Assembly (NCBI GenBank): GCA_900546515.1
Contig: URDG01000023.1
Span: 1-43,305 of the forward strand
Reading direction: 5' to 3'
Length of the DNA: 43,305 nt
Source: an uncultured Eubacteriales bacterium
GTDB taxonomy: Bacteria; Bacillota; Clostridia; Oscillospirales; Oscillospiraceae
The position numbers were made by a program, and so were the translations under genes. This document shows, one piece after another, positions 8,053 through 16,554 of the stretch. Below the pieces are notes generated by a model. It was not told the DNA's origin and made no database searches. It saw only the letters and a program-made list of their open reading frames with translations. Each line of letters starts with the position of its first letter. Position 1 is the stretch's first letter.

Positions 8053-8253
8053 TTATAAATATTCTTTTACCGTCATATACCCGTGCACAGGTAATGACGT
8101 CTTGAAAATTTCTTCCCGCTCCATAACCGGAATCTTCTGCTTCGGGATAGTCCCATATCCTTTAGATTGTAACTTTTCTATGAAGTCCGTTGACAAGTTT
8201 CCGATTTCGGAAACACACCGGAGGTCAGTCATGGCCATACATATATACAACAC
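8053..8253 (-). CDS. Possible small protein, unrecognised
   Basis: A 66-codon frame with no family I recognise. It ends eight bases before the ychF -35 element. The base composition is lower in GC than the neighbouring genes, and no convincing ribosome site precedes any of its starts (TTG at 8253, ATG at 8241 or 8235). A GC-rich inverted repeat lies directly upstream at 8259-8292. It could be a real short protein, a decayed fragment of a mobile gene, or chance. Confidence 0.25.
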   Translation of the reverse strand: MLYICMAMTDLRCVSEIGNLSTDFIEKLQSKGYGTIPKQKIPVMEREEIFKTSLPVHGYMTVKEYL

Positions 8254-8258
8254 ACAAC

Positions 8259-8292
8259 GCCCCGCATCACGCCGTCTGGCGCGTTGCGGGGC
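8259..8292. repeat. GC-rich inverted repeat in the ychF-ftsH gap
   Basis: GCCCCGCATCACGCC (8259-8273) and GGCGCGTTGCGGGGC (8278-8292) pair as an 8-bp outer stem plus a mismatched inner stem. No clear U-tract follows on either strand, so it is not a good terminator. The rest of 8293-8413 shows nothing I can assign. Confidence 0.55.
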
Positions 8293-8413
8293 ATTGTATT
8301 CTGTTTCATTTCCCGAGCCGTCAGTTATAGGTTAAATTCAACGGTTGCATTTCAATTTTATGAGCTATAACCGATAAAATCCGGAATCCGGCTGGCAGTC
8401 TCATATAGGCCTT

Positions 8414-8450
8414 GAAACAAAAAACTTCCCGGCGGCAAAAGACCGCCGGG
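8414..8450 (-). terminator. Terminator after ftsH
   Basis: On the minus strand the CCCGGCGG/CCGCCGGG stem (8450-8428) is followed by AAGTTTTTTGTTTC. It lies about 50 bases past the ftsH stop and ends the gdpP-to-ftsH block. Confidence 0.88.
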
Positions 8451-8497
8451 ATCGTACTCTTTATTGCATTATGGCCGTCAGACCGGGTCACAGCCGT

Positions 8498-10549
8498 TTA
8501 TTCGCCCTTGTTTTCCTCCGGCGCATCCCCGGTACCGTTTTCTCCGGCAGCGTTCTCAGCGCTCTCCGGAGCATCTGCTATGCCGTCCGATGCATGATTG
8601 CCGTCGGGTTCGCTGCCGTCAGTCATGGAGATATGGCGGGCAGGGCGCTCAATGGTAGCGTCGTTTCTCGCCTCGCGGATCTTCTTTGCAGAGATCGGCA
8701 TAAACTCGCCGTGTTCAAAGTAGTAATTGAACTCTTCGGCCTCCATGGTCTCGTGCTCGAGAAGGTACTCCGCTATATCGCGCAGCTGCTGGGCATGCTC
8801 TGTGAGTATCCATTCGCACATCTCCGACGCGCGGTCAAAGAGCTTCTTGACCTCCTCGTCAATGATGGCGGCCGTCTCCTCGGAATAGCTCTTGGTCTGG
8901 CCGAAGTCACGGCCGATGAATATGCTGTGGCCGGAGTTGTCGTAGGAAATAGGTCCGAGCCTCTCACTCATACCGTACTTCATGACCATGTCGCGCGCAA
9001 TAGAGCTGGCCTGATGTATATCACCGGACGCGCCGGTGGATATATCGTCCAGAAACAGTTTCTCAGCCATACGGCCGCCGAGCGCCATGACGATGTTTTC
9101 AAACATCTCCTCCTGAGACTTGAAGTTCTCAAGATCCTCGTCCGGGCGCATAAGCGTGAAGCCGCCGGCCATGCCGCGCGGGATGATGGTTATATAGTGC
9201 ACCGGGTCGACGTGGGTGAGATAATGCGCCGCGACCGCGTGGCCGGACTCATGGTAGGCCGTGAGCCTTCTGGCCTTGTCGCTCATCTTGCGGCTCTTCT
9301 TCTCAGGACCCATCTGCACCTTGAGTATCGCCTCGTCCACATCCTCCATGTTGATGAAGCGGTGCTTGCGGCGCACTGCCAGCAGTGCGGCCTCGTTCAT
9401 GAGGTTCTCGAGGTCTGCGCCTGCAAAGCCCGGAGTGCCCTTCGCTATGGAGTTGAGATCCACGTCGTCGGCAAGATGCTTGTCGCGGGCATGGATACGC
9501 AGTATCGCCTCACGGCCGCGGATGTCCGGCAGGCCGACATAGACCTGACGGTCAAAACGGCCCGGACGCAGCAGCGCGTTGTCGAGAATATCCGCGCGGT
9601 TCGTCGCAGCCATGACGATGACGCCCTCGTTGCTGCCGAAGCCGTCCATCTCAACGAGCAGCTGGTTGAGGGTCTGCTCGCGCTCATCGTGTCCGCCGCC
9701 GAGGCCGCTGCCTCTCTGGCGGCCGACCGCGTCTATCTCGTCTATAAATATAATTGCGGGCGCGGCTTTCTTCGCCTGTTCAAAGAGGTCGCGCACACGG
9801 CCTGCGCCGACGCCGACATACAGCTCGACGAAATCGGAGCCGGAGATCGACAGAAACTGCACGTTCGCCTCACCGGCCACCGCCTTTGCAAGCAGCGTCT
9901 TACCGGTTCCCGGAGGGCCGACGAGCAGCACGCCCTTGGGTATGCGCGCGCCCATTGCGGTGTATGCCTTGGGGTCCTTGAGGAAATCGACGATCTCGGC
10001 CAGCTCCTCCTTCTCCTCGTCGCAGCCTGCGACGTCGGCGAAGGTTTTTTTATTTTTCTCGTCGCTGCCGAGCTTCGTGCGGGCCTTGCTGAATTTGCCG
10101 ACGCCGCCCTGCATGCCGCCGGCCTTATTCATCATCACGTACCACAGCGCCATCGCCACGATCATAATGATGAGATACGGCAGGAAGCTTGCCCACCACG
10201 GGACCTCAAAGCCCTTGTCGTAATTGTACTCCTCCAGCACGCCGGAGTCATACTGCTCCCTAATGATGTCCTTAAAATCCTCATAGAACACGGAGAAGCT
10301 GTAGAGATCATAGGTCTTTTCCTCAACGGGCTTGACCTTGTCTCCCGTTCTGACCTTGAGGATTATCGTATTGCCCTCGGTGGTGAAGGACTGCACCTTC
10401 TCCTCCTTGAACAGATCCACAAGTTCAGAGTAGTTTTTAAGCTGATCCTTATCCGTGTCCTTGGTCATGGTAAATATGACTGCTATGAGGATCACCATCA
10501 GCAGTGCATAAAATCCAAGATCACGTGTTCTGTTGCGGTTGGGGTTCAA
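8498..10549 (-). CDS. ftsH: ATP-dependent zinc metalloprotease FtsH
   Basis: A 683-residue membrane AAA+ protease that degrades membrane and regulatory proteins. TM1 is at about 11-28, the extracytoplasmic FtsH_ext domain at about 30-115, TM2 at about 121-140, then the AAA module with Walker A GPPGTGKT (211-218), Walker B IIFIDE (266-271) and the pore and SRH motifs, and the M41 protease with HESGH (433-437). The acidic Asp/Glu/Gly-rich tail (about 640-683) is a disordered extension. The only plausible start is TTG, with AAAAGGAT about 11 bases upstream; that ribosome site can be paired by an adjacent CCTTTT run. FtsH follows hpt in many Firmicutes (tilS-hpt-ftsH), as here. Confidence 0.95.
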   Translation of the reverse strand: MNPNRNRTRDLGFYALLMVILIAVIFTMTKDTDKDQLKNYSELVDLFKEEKVQSFTTEGNTIILKVRTGDKVKPVEEKTYDLYSFSVFYEDFKDIIREQYDSGVLEEYNYDKGFEVPWWASFLPYLIIMIVAMALWYVMMNKAGGMQGGVGKFSKARTKLGSDEKNKKTFADVAGCDEEKEELAEIVDFLKDPKAYTAMGARIPKGVLLVGPPGTGKTLLAKAVAGEANVQFLSISGSDFVELYVGVGAGRVRDLFEQAKKAAPAIIFIDEIDAVGRQRGSGLGGGHDEREQTLNQLLVEMDGFGSNEGVIVMAATNRADILDNALLRPGRFDRQVYVGLPDIRGREAILRIHARDKHLADDVDLNSIAKGTPGFAGADLENLMNEAALLAVRRKHRFINMEDVDEAILKVQMGPEKKSRKMSDKARRLTAYHESGHAVAAHYLTHVDPVHYITIIPRGMAGGFTLMRPDEDLENFKSQEEMFENIVMALGGRMAEKLFLDDISTGASGDIHQASSIARDMVMKYGMSERLGPISYDNSGHSIFIGRDFGQTKSYSEETAAIIDEEVKKLFDRASEMCEWILTEHAQQLRDIAEYLLEHETMEAEEFNYYFEHGEFMPISAKKIREARNDATIERPARHISMTDGSEPDGNHASDGIADAPESAENAAGENGTGDAPEENKGE

Positions 10550-10632
10550 AAATCGGTCACATCCTTTTTAGAAAAAGGTATACTATCTAATACTATATCT
10601 TTAATTATAAAAAATATAAATTAAATACGTTT

Positions 10633-11181
10633 TTAATTGTTTTCGTACACTTCCGGCTTCAGAACGCCGATGTACGGGAGATTGCGGTAGCGCTCGTTAT
10701 AGTCGAGCCCATAGCCGACCACGAATGCGTCAGGCACTTCAAAGCAGGAATAGTCTGCATATATATCCGCCTTGCGGCGCGCAGGCTTATCCATGAGCGT
10801 GACGATCTTTATCGACGCCGGCCGTCTCACGGCCAGATAATTTTTAAGATAGTTGAGCGTAATGCCCGAGTCCAGTATATCCTCCACAAGGATGAGGTGC
10901 CTGCCCTCTATATCCTCGTTGAGATCCTTGTTTATCTTGACGGCGCCTGTGGAGGTCGTTCCCCTGTAGGAGGACACCGCCATAAAGTCCATCGAACAAT
11001 TCACGGTCACATGCCGCATAAGGTCTGCCATGAAGATGAAGCAGCCCTTCAGCACGCCCACAAATATAGGCTCCTTGCCTGCATAATCAGCCGAGATCTG
11101 CGCCCCGATCTTCTGCACGTTTTTTTCTATCTCCACCTGCGAGATCAGAACGCGCTCAATGTCCTTTTCCACTGTATCCAT
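10633..11181 (-). CDS. hpt: Hypoxanthine phosphoribosyltransferase
   Basis: A 182-residue enzyme that converts hypoxanthine or guanine and PRPP to IMP or GMP. The PRPP-binding loop LILVEDILDSGITL (about 96-109) is intact, and SSYRGTTSTG near 70-79 matches the flexible-loop region of bacterial HPRTs. The ATG at 11181 was chosen because GGGGAG precedes it by ten bases; the upstream TTG at 11205 lies inside that ribosome site region and overlaps tilS. It sits 20 bases after tilS. About 80 bases of very AT-rich sequence separate it from ftsH. Confidence 0.94.
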   Translation of the reverse strand: MDTVEKDIERVLISQVEIEKNVQKIGAQISADYAGKEPIFVGVLKGCFIFMADLMRHVTVNCSMDFMAVSSYRGTTSTGAVKINKDLNEDIEGRHLILVEDILDSGITLNYLKNYLAVRRPASIKIVTLMDKPARRKADIYADYSCFEVPDAFVVGYGLDYNERYRNLPYIGVLKPEVYENN

Positions 11182-11201
11182 CGAGTATTTTCTCCCCAAA
11201 A

Positions 11202-12521
11202 TCAAATTTTCTCTATTACAATGCAGAGAACTCTGTCCCCCGGCTCCGGTCTGAAGCGCATATCCGCCCCGAATCCGGCCACGGCGGCAATACCTCTGCC
11301 GTCTCTTATCACTGCGGTCGTATCCCGCTGGCGCTGGGTCATGTGTCTTTCCGTGAAAAGGCTTTTCAGGCTCTTGGTGCAGCCCCGGCCCTGCGGTGCG
11401 AAGCTGTCCCCCGGCATTCTGCCCGTGCAGATGAGATTCCCGTATATACTCTCACACTTGAGGCAATAAGTCTTGAACAAACCATAAATTTCTTTATCAT
11501 ATACGGAGGAAAAAGTTCTTATCCTTATGCCCGCCTCGGGTACGTCCAGCGTCTCCCCCGGCACTATGCCGCGCGGAACGATGACAATATTTTTCATATC
11601 CGAAAAATATATCCTGCCCTGCTCGCGCCTTATCCTGCCGCCCGGAACATCCGCGTATGCTAGCTGCGTGCCGCCGCAGAGCGCCAGCACGGCCCCGACA
11701 TGGTTCTGTCCCAAGCTTCGGTGCCATAGCATGCGCACGACGCGGGAGGCGACTGCCGGATGGAGCATACCGAGTCCGGCCGCGTCAACGCTCTCTCCGT
11801 CAAAGTCCGCGTCTATGAAGCGCTGCGCTTCGCCGGAAATAAAATCGTCGTCCTGCCCAATAAGCTCCGCCGCCCTCGCCGCAGCCGCCGTGAACTCGGG
11901 ATTTATCTGCCGCAGCACCGGCATTACGCGGTGCCGGATGAGATTCCGGCTGTAATCGTCGGAGGCGTTGGTGCTGTCCTCAACATGGCCAACGCCGTTT
12001 TCGGCGAGATATTCCTCGATCTGCGCGCGCGTGACCTTCAGCAGCGGGCGGATGATATTGCCGCGCCTGTACGGTATGCCCTGCAGGCCCGCGCTGCCGC
12101 TGCCCCGGGCAAGGTTGAAAAGCATCGTCTCCGCATTGTCGTCGGCATTGTGCGCCGTGGCTATGCAGCCGCAGCCGAATCTGCGGGCCGTCTCGTCCAA
12201 AAAGGCATATCTCAGCTCACGCGCGGCTTCTTCCGTTCCAAGCCGGTGCTCGCGCGCATAACCCGGCACATCCCCGTGCTCCACTGCGAGCTCTATGCCG
12301 AGCCTCTCACACAGCTCTTCGACAAAGCGCGCGTCGCGCAGGGATTCGTCCCCGCGTATGCCGTGCTCATAGTGCGCGGCGTACACCTCAAAGCCCTGCC
12401 GGAGCGCAAGCGTGTGCATCGCATGCAGCAGACACACGGAATCCGCCCCGCCGGACACGGCGCAAAGCACTTTTTTCATATCCGGCGGCAGGATGAGCCG
12501 TTCCAGCACCGCGTCACTCAT
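11202..12521 (-). CDS. tilS: tRNA(Ile)-lysidine synthetase
   Basis: A 439-residue enzyme that converts C34 of tRNA-Ile2 to lysidine, changing codon and amino-acid identity; essential in most bacteria. The PP-loop SGGADS is at residues 23-28, followed by the N-type ATPase with HNADDNAETMLFNLARGSG, the linker region, and a C-terminal TilS domain. The ATG at 12521 overlaps the dnaB stop by eight bases (GATGAGTGA), indicating translational coupling. A longer in-frame extension up to 12794 lies wholly inside dnaB and is not coding. Confidence 0.94.
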   Translation of the reverse strand: MSDAVLERLILPPDMKKVLCAVSGGADSVCLLHAMHTLALRQGFEVYAAHYEHGIRGDESLRDARFVEELCERLGIELAVEHGDVPGYAREHRLGTEEAARELRYAFLDETARRFGCGCIATAHNADDNAETMLFNLARGSGSAGLQGIPYRRGNIIRPLLKVTRAQIEEYLAENGVGHVEDSTNASDDYSRNLIRHRVMPVLRQINPEFTAAAARAAELIGQDDDFISGEAQRFIDADFDGESVDAAGLGMLHPAVASRVVRMLWHRSLGQNHVGAVLALCGGTQLAYADVPGGRIRREQGRIYFSDMKNIVIVPRGIVPGETLDVPEAGIRIRTFSSVYDKEIYGLFKTYCLKCESIYGNLICTGRMPGDSFAPQGRGCTKSLKSLFTERHMTQRQRDTTAVIRDGRGIAAVAGFGADMRFRPEPGDRVLCIVIEKI

Positions 12522-13851
12522 CGCGCTTGCTGACCGACCCGAAAGACGTATACTCCGGCAGCCATGCCAGCTGCACCGTGCCGGTCTCGCCCTTGCGGTT
12601 TTTAAGTACGATGGCCTCCGCCAGATTGGGATTTTCACATTCCTTGTTATAATATCCGTCGCGGTACAGGCCGATAACGACGTCGGCGTCCTGCTCGATA
12701 GCGCCGGACTCGCGCAGGTCCGAAAGCATCGGGCGCTTATCCGTGCGCGACTCGTTGGCGCGCGACAGCTGCGAAAGGCAGACGACGGGCACATTCAGTT
12801 CCTTGGCCATGATCTTCATCATACGGCTTATGTCGCTGACGGCCTGCGTGCGGCTCTCGTTCGACCACGAATGCCCGCTGCCGGCGGACTGCATCAGCTG
12901 CAGGTAGTCTATCACGACAAGGTCGAGATTCGGCACTCTCCGGCACTGCGCGTTCATGTCCGACACGGTGAGCGTCGGATTATCGTCGATCCTTATATCG
13001 GTCGCACTGAGCGTCTGCGCGGCGTCCGCTATCGCGCGCCACTGCTGCTCGGTGAGCTGACCTGTGAGCAGATTCTGCCCGGGGACAAGCGCCGCGCGTG
13101 ACAGAAGCCTTGACACGAGCTGCTCTCTCGACATTTCCAGCGAGAACATAGCCACGGTCTTGTGCAGCGTCATCGCCGCGTTGAGCGCGATATTCAGCGC
13201 GATACTCGTCTTGCCCATGCCGGGACGCGCCGCGATAAGAATAAGCTCGGATTTGTTGAGACCGAGTATGGTCCTGTCGAGGTCGGGGAGTCCGGTGCTG
13301 AGGCCGGGTATCTTATTGCCGGAGGCCGCCGCCTCGCTGAGCTCGTCGAAAACGTTCTGCACGACTGCGGAGATAGGCACAAGGCCGCCGACATTGCGGC
13401 CCTGGCGCAGGGCGTATATCTTGCGTTCTGCGGCCTCAAGCATGCTCTCCGCCTCGCCGGAGCCCTCATAGACCATGTTGTTGATCTCATCCGCAGTTTC
13501 GGCAAGACGGCGCAGCAGCGCGCGGTCGCGCACTATCGCCGCGTACTCCATTACGTTGGAAGCCGTCGGCGTGATGCGCATGATCTCCGCCATATAGCTG
13601 TCGCACTCGTCGGTGTACACACCCCTGACCTTCATCTGGTCAAGCACGGTCACCGGGTCTATGATCTGCCCGTAGGCAAACATCGACGCCATCGTCTCAT
13701 ATATATCGCGGTTGAGCTTTATATAGAATTCATCGCCCTTGAGCCGTTCCAGCACATCCGGGATACAGCGCGGATCGATCAGCATCGAGCCGACGACCGC
13801 CTGCTCCGCCGGTGCCGAGTGGGGCGTCTTTCTGCCTAAGAGTTCATCCAT
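12514..13851 (-). CDS. dnaB: Replicative DNA helicase DnaB
   Basis: A 445-residue hexameric 5'-3' helicase of the replication fork (DnaC in Bacillus naming). The N-terminal DnaB domain (about 10-110) precedes the RecA-like ATPase core with Walker A ARPGMGKTS (208-216), the Walker B LDLVVIDYLQLM and the arginine-finger motif region SQLSRANESR. ATG at 13851 with AAAGGAAA upstream. It lies between rplI and tilS on the same transcript, the usual Firmicutes order with gdpP and rplI. Confidence 0.95.
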   Translation of the reverse strand: MDELLGRKTPHSAPAEQAVVGSMLIDPRCIPDVLERLKGDEFYIKLNRDIYETMASMFAYGQIIDPVTVLDQMKVRGVYTDECDSYMAEIMRITPTASNVMEYAAIVRDRALLRRLAETADEINNMVYEGSGEAESMLEAAERKIYALRQGRNVGGLVPISAVVQNVFDELSEAAASGNKIPGLSTGLPDLDRTILGLNKSELILIAARPGMGKTSIALNIALNAAMTLHKTVAMFSLEMSREQLVSRLLSRAALVPGQNLLTGQLTEQQWRAIADAAQTLSATDIRIDDNPTLTVSDMNAQCRRVPNLDLVVIDYLQLMQSAGSGHSWSNESRTQAVSDISRMMKIMAKELNVPVVCLSQLSRANESRTDKRPMLSDLRESGAIEQDADVVIGLYRDGYYNKECENPNLAEAIVLKNRKGETGTVQLAWLPEYTSFGSVSKRDE

Positions 13852-13898
13852 CGAAGGTATTTCCTTTCAAAGAAACGCCCGGTACAGCGTTCCCGTTA

Positions 13899-14345
13899 TT
13901 ATCCCTCTACGACCAGCACATTTATTGTGCCGCTGATCTCATAGCCAAGCTTGGCCTTGACTGTATAGCTGCCGTAGCTCTTGATGGGGTCGTTCTGCAC
14001 GATCTTGTTCTTCTCAATATCCATGCCGAACTGCGCCTTGAGCGCGTCGGATATTTCCTGCGAGGTGACGGCGCCGAAAAGCTTGCCGTTGGCTCCGGCC
14101 TTGGCGCGTATAGTGACCTGTACGCCGCCGAGCTCCTTGGCATAGGCCTCCGCCTGCGCCTTTTCCTTCGCTATCTGTGCGGCCTTGGCCTTCTCCTTCA
14201 GTTTGAAGGCGTTGAGATTGTCTGCGGTGGCCTCTGTCGCAAGATTGCGCGGCAGCAGATAATTTCTGGCATATCCGGTGGAGACCTCCTTGAGCTCGCC
14301 CTTCTTGCCCTGACCCTTGACGTCCGTGTTGAATATGACTTTCAT
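13899..14345 (-). CDS. rplI: 50S ribosomal protein L9
   Basis: A 148-residue ribosomal protein, the usual length. The N-terminal domain begins MKVIFNTDVKGQGKKGE and includes the GYARNYLLPRNLA signature; the long connecting helix (about 45-75, Lys/Ala/Glu-rich) leads to the C-terminal rRNA-binding domain. The ATG at 14345 follows GGAGG by seven bases; an upstream in-frame codon would add eleven residues and lacks a ribosome site. Situated between gdpP and dnaB. Confidence 0.96.
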   Translation of the reverse strand: MKVIFNTDVKGQGKKGELKEVSTGYARNYLLPRNLATEATADNLNAFKLKEKAKAAQIAKEKAQAEAYAKELGGVQVTIRAKAGANGKLFGAVTSQEISDALKAQFGMDIEKNKIVQNDPIKSYGSYTVKAKLGYEISGTINVLVVEG

Positions 14346-14402
14346 GTTGTTTCCTCCGTTTTTGTCCTTTGCGTCCACGCCGGTGACGGCGTGCGCGGGT
14401 TA

Positions 14403-16391
14403 TTATCCCAGATAGTCGTCTATCGCGGCATAGACCGCATGGACGGCTTCGGGAAGCGTTTTATCCTTGAACTGCACGGCTGCGGCGCTCCTGTTGCCGC
14501 CTCCGCCGAGCTTTTCCATTATAAGCTGCACGTTCAGCTCTCCGATGGAGCGCGCGGACGCCATAATGCCGCCTTTGCCGTCCGGTGCGACGACTACGGA
14601 CGCATCCACGCCGGATATGTTCAGCAGCTCGTCTGCGGCCTGTGCGACCACTATGCGGTCCTGCGGCTCTGTCGGCGCGGCTATTGCGATCTTGCGGTAG
14701 AGCTCTGCGCTCTGCATGATCTTATAGCGGGCTATCGTGTCCTCCATGCCGGTCTGCAGAAGCTTCTTGACCTCCGACGTGTCGGCTCCCGCGCGGCGCA
14801 GATAGGCCGCGGCATCAAATGTACGGTCCCCGGTGCGGATCGTGAAGCTCTTCGTGTCAAGCACTATGCCGGAGAGGATCGCGTCGGCCTCGCACTTGAG
14901 TATGTCGCTCTGCTCCACCAGCTCCTCCATGAGCTCCACGACGAGCTCGCATGCCGACGAGGCCGAGGGGTCCGTAAAGCCCAGCGCGGCATTCTGGATG
15001 TATGTCGCCGCGACGCGGTGGTGGTCGATGACTGCGACCTTGCTGCACACCGAAAGCAGCTCGGCATTTTCTACCTGCTCGGGGCGGTTCGTGTCAACTA
15101 TCACCAGCAGCGTCCTCCCGTCGGAGCGCAGCAGCGCATCCTGCGGGCTTATGAAGCAGTCTCTGTATTCCGGCTCGCTGCGCATCATGTCTATAAGCGC
15201 ATGGGAGGCATTCTTGTTTATGTCTATCACGATGTCGGCCTTCACGCCGCATTTCCGCGCTATGCAGCACACGCCGACCGCGGCGCCTACGCTGTCAAGA
15301 TCCGCAAAGCGGTGCCCCATCACAAAGACCTTGCTCGAATCGCGCATGAGCTCGGCCAGCGTATTGGCCACGACGCGCGACTTGACCTTCGTGCGCTTGT
15401 CCACCTCAAAGCCGCGCCCGCCGAAGAACTCAAAGCTGAGCCGGTCCTTTATCACGGTCTGATCGCCGCCGCGGGAGATGGCCAGCTCTATGCCGATGTC
15501 GGCAAACTGCAGCGTCTCGCCCAGATTCGCTCCATCGACGCCGAAGCCTATGCTCACCGTGGCGTCCACGCCGTTCGGGCTCTCCACCTGATGCATTTCC
15601 TCGGTGATCCTGAATTTGTCGAGCTTCATATGCTCGATATCCTGCTTTTCAAATATCACGAGGTATCTGTCTCTGTCATAGCGGCGCAGGATGCCGCCGT
15701 ACTCCTCGCACCACTGGTGCAGCCTGTCCTCTACTGCGTCGCGTATATCGTTTTTTATGCGGTCAGGCTGGTTTTTATACAGCTCGTCGAGATTGTCGAT
15801 AACGACTATACCGGCGACAGGGCGCGTCTCCTCATATTTTACGCGGATATTGTCATATTCGGTCACGTCCACCCAATATGTTATACCCATGACGGCATTC
15901 TCCACCGCGCCGTTCTCCGGGCGGATAATGTTGCCGTGCACCATGTACTTTCTTCCGCCGATCTCAAGCAGCGTCGGATACTGCGTCTTGCCTTCGAGCA
16001 GCCACTTGCCGGTAAACTGCGGCACCATGTCCGCAATGCGCGCGTCGAGCCTCGCGCCCGTTGCTCCGCACATGCTGAAAAACATCTCGTTGCCCCAGAT
16101 TATGCGTGAATCGTCCAGCCTGAACACCGAGATGGGCAGCGGGAAATTCATCAGCGTGTTGTTTTTTGCGTTCTCCGTGTCATAGGTCACGGATTCGATA
16201 TATGCCGCAAGCTGCTTTTCCCTTCTCTTTCTCGAGAAAAAGCTGTAGATAAGCAGCAGCAGGATGACAGCCGCTTCGGCGGCCGCCAGCTCATACATCT
16301 TGAAAAACAGCGCGGCGGCCGCAAAGATCACAAGGAATATAAGATATAGCCTTGCGCCCGGCTCTGCCAGCCTTTTCAGGTTTTTATTCAA
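14403..16391 (-). CDS. gdpP: Cyclic-di-AMP phosphodiesterase GdpP (YybT)
   Basis: A 662-residue membrane enzyme that hydrolyses c-di-AMP to pApA. Two N-terminal hydrophobic spans (about 12-54), then a PAS-like region, a degenerate GGDEF domain (RYDRDRYLVIFE in place of GGDEF), a DHH domain with GHRFADLDSVGAAVG and VIDHH, and a DHHA1 domain ending with GGGGNRSAAA. This is the canonical architecture of the family. The chosen start is TTG at 16391, because AGGAGGTG lies six bases upstream; an ATG at 16409 is upstream of the ribosome site. It heads the core operon and has its own strong promoter. Confidence 0.93.
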   Translation of the reverse strand: MNKNLKRLAEPGARLYLIFLVIFAAAALFFKMYELAAAEAAVILLLLIYSFFSRKRREKQLAAYIESVTYDTENAKNNTLMNFPLPISVFRLDDSRIIWGNEMFFSMCGATGARLDARIADMVPQFTGKWLLEGKTQYPTLLEIGGRKYMVHGNIIRPENGAVENAVMGITYWVDVTEYDNIRVKYEETRPVAGIVVIDNLDELYKNQPDRIKNDIRDAVEDRLHQWCEEYGGILRRYDRDRYLVIFEKQDIEHMKLDKFRITEEMHQVESPNGVDATVSIGFGVDGANLGETLQFADIGIELAISRGGDQTVIKDRLSFEFFGGRGFEVDKRTKVKSRVVANTLAELMRDSSKVFVMGHRFADLDSVGAAVGVCCIARKCGVKADIVIDINKNASHALIDMMRSEPEYRDCFISPQDALLRSDGRTLLVIVDTNRPEQVENAELLSVCSKVAVIDHHRVAATYIQNAALGFTDPSASSACELVVELMEELVEQSDILKCEADAILSGIVLDTKSFTIRTGDRTFDAAAYLRRAGADTSEVKKLLQTGMEDTIARYKIMQSAELYRKIAIAAPTEPQDRIVVAQAADELLNISGVDASVVVAPDGKGGIMASARSIGELNVQLIMEKLGGGGNRSAAAVQFKDKTLPEAVHAVYAAIDDYLG

Positions 16392-16445
16392 TAGCTGCAC
16401 CTCCTGCATTCGGAACAGTCGATATCACTTCCATCATAATATATC

Positions 16446-16474
16446 ATTATACCAAATATGGTTTTCCTTTACAA
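16446..16474 (-). promoter_or_regulatory. Promoter of the gdpP-rplI-dnaB-tilS-hpt-ftsH block
   Basis: On the minus strand TTGTAA (16474-16469), a 17-base spacer and perfect TATAAT (16451-16446). It is the only clear promoter upstream of this set of tightly packed genes. Confidence 0.85.
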
Positions 16475-16554
16475 CAAATATTTTATATCTCACCGCGGAT
16501 AATATTTTATGACGTATCGTGCGGCGCTGCCGCAGCGGAAATGGAGGTATTTAC

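Noticed and set aside
8471..10624. Long plus-strand frame of over 700 codons opposite ftsH
   Set aside because: FtsH motifs are intact on the minus strand, and the plus frame has no ribosome site or recognisable domain.
13812..16109. Long plus-strand frame opposite rplI and gdpP
   Set aside because: It crosses two well-supported genes and their intergenic region; it is an artefact of high GC.
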